Shown here piece by piece: positions 62,801 through 64,000 of a DNA stretch of 64,000 nucleotides. The stretch covers positions 186,001-250,000 of the forward strand of contig VZRS01007666.1 in assembly GCA_013398055.1 (NCBI GenBank), written 5' to 3'. A model generated the notes under the pieces. It was not told the origin of the DNA. It saw only the letters and a program-made list of their open reading frames with translations, and did not search any database. The stretch's first letter is position 1. Each line of letters starts with the position of its first letter. The stretch comes from Ifrita kowaldi (lineage: Eukaryota; Chordata; Aves; Passeriformes; Cinclosomatidae). The position numbers and the translations under genes were made by a program.

Positions 62801-64000
62801 CTGTAAGCACAGAGCATATATGAGAAGTGAGAGCTTGAGAACAAATCCTTGGGAAGCAGATGGGGCTTGTGCTGTTTCTCTTTCTTCTAAAACCTCAGTT
62901 CTCAGCAGATCATCTCGTGGTCTGTTAACTCCAAACATTTGAAGGGCAGGTGCTTCTTGGCTTTTCAGAAAACACAAGCAGTGCTAGTGAAGGAGTTGCC
63001 ATTATAATAGATACAACTTTATCTCCAGCCAAGTATTTTGTGTTTCTTACGAGCATTTTTTTGCTGTGGTGAGGGAGCAAGGGAAATGGATTTGATAGCC
63101 AGGTATCTTGTCTTGGACTCATTCTTGTTTCCACTGTTGCCTTACACACATTTCTCTTCTATCTGATGAAAAGTGTTGTACTCATTTTTATTTCCTTATT
63201 ATGCTAAGAATTAAACTTTGAGAACAGCGGCTGTTGCATTCACTAGGAACTGAATTCTTTAACTATAAAATTGTGTTCTGCGTATTCATGAAAATGGATC
63301 AATTAAAGTCAAGGGGACTACTCACATGAGCAAATGCTAATTAGCAAAACTGATGCTCTAATGAAGAGAACACGATAATGTTGCAGATAGATTCTGAATA
63401 TTAAACATACTTTGCTCGGCAGCAGTAGAGGTGTTTACTCCATAGTATATGAGCAGTTTATTAAATTTCTGGTTGGAAATAAATGCTTTGGGTTGGTTCT
63501 CTAATTGGTAAATATTCTGTACTTTTAGACTCAAGTGCTGTCTGGAGCAGTTACGATGCATCCTAAGTGTGCTCCTAAGTCAGTGCTGATCTACAGATTG
63601 CTGATACCATCTAACTAAACCAGACAGGTGGCTTTGCTGCAATAAGAGCTTAAGATATTTCTTGCCCAGCTGGTGGGGAGGGAAAAAAAGAGCTGTCATT
63701 TTTTTCCTCCCTAAAAAAATAAAATTAAAAAAAGCTCAAAAAGCCTGATAATATAAAGAAGGGACATCTATTATCACATGTAGGTCAGTGGGAGAGAGTC
63801 TTTAGAACAGCCTGGTAGCTGGATTTTCACATTAATTTATTTTCCTATTCATGGAAATTCTACTTTCATCACCAAGTGAACTTGGTGCTAATTAATTAAA
63901 TATGAACTATTGATTAATGTATGAAGAATAGTGAAAGCTGTGGCTACAGGACTGGTCTATTTTCAGAGACTTTTCTGTATTCTCCCTAATATCATCTTAA
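59831..64000. other. Unique non-coding stretch
   Basis: No gene is supported. Contents include a 13-bp-period direct repeat at 59837-59861 (AATAATCATGCT twice), a CT-rich tract (60583-60608) followed by a purine-rich A run (60647-60675), and AT-rich sequence with TAAT cores near 63330-63350 and 63885-63930. Short frames at 61165-61449 and 62374-62679 (minus) match nothing recognised. Confidence 0.5.
63335..63346. promoter_or_regulatory. 12-bp palindromic homeodomain-type site
   Basis: TGCTAATTAGCA is a perfect palindrome around TAATTA, the core bound by many homeodomain proteins. TAATTA-rich sequence recurs at about 63888-63900. Binding is not shown. Confidence 0.3.

Overview
The window looks like single-copy nuclear DNA of a vertebrate, most likely a bird. 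Recognisable repeats are few, short and old. They include three CR1 LINE fragments, one probable endogenous-retrovirus LTR, and at least four (perhaps six) very old L3/MIR-type retroelement tails. No Alu, L1 or other mammal-type young repeats are visible. No bacterial or viral gene organisation is present. The bird assignment is inferred from this repeat profile and was not tested by a search.

I could not support any protein-coding exon, tRNA, rRNA, snoRNA or miRNA. Open reading frames are short (166 codons at most). They overlap on both strands and in several frames, mostly in GC-rich patches, and none carries a protein family I recognise apart from the CR1 relics. The window is therefore best read as the inside of a large intron or as intergenic DNA. 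Neighbouring genes, if any, lie outside it or in exons too small to recognise by eye.

Layout: 1-6379 is unique sequence with two GC-rich patches. 6380-6632 is a CR1 reverse-transcriptase relic on the minus strand. 6633-14323 is unique sequence with a small CpG-dense patch near 11.6 kb. 14324-14631 is a probable solo LTR. 14640-22900 is unique and AT-rich, with candidate regulatory motifs. 22931-23060 holds stacked inverted repeats in a possible L3-type tail. 25873-26098 and 29326-29430 are L3/MIR-type relics on either side of a 27-bp minisatellite (28712-28819). Assembly gaps lie at 23994-23997 and 30433-30868. 34296-34366 is a CR1 3' tail and 35478-35640 a CR1 endonuclease relic. Further L3/MIR-type tails lie near 42.5 kb (weak), 44.5 kb, 50.2 kb and 59.7 kb. 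The rest is unique sequence. Stretches at 32780-32960, 58240-58400 and 63335-63346 have motif content typical of vertebrate conserved non-coding elements, but conservation cannot be shown from one sequence.

There is no sign of a novel multi-gene system. The most useful second looks are the overlapping inverted repeats at 22931-23010, the cluster of very old L3/MIR-type copies, and the CpG-retaining AT-rich block at 58.3 kb.
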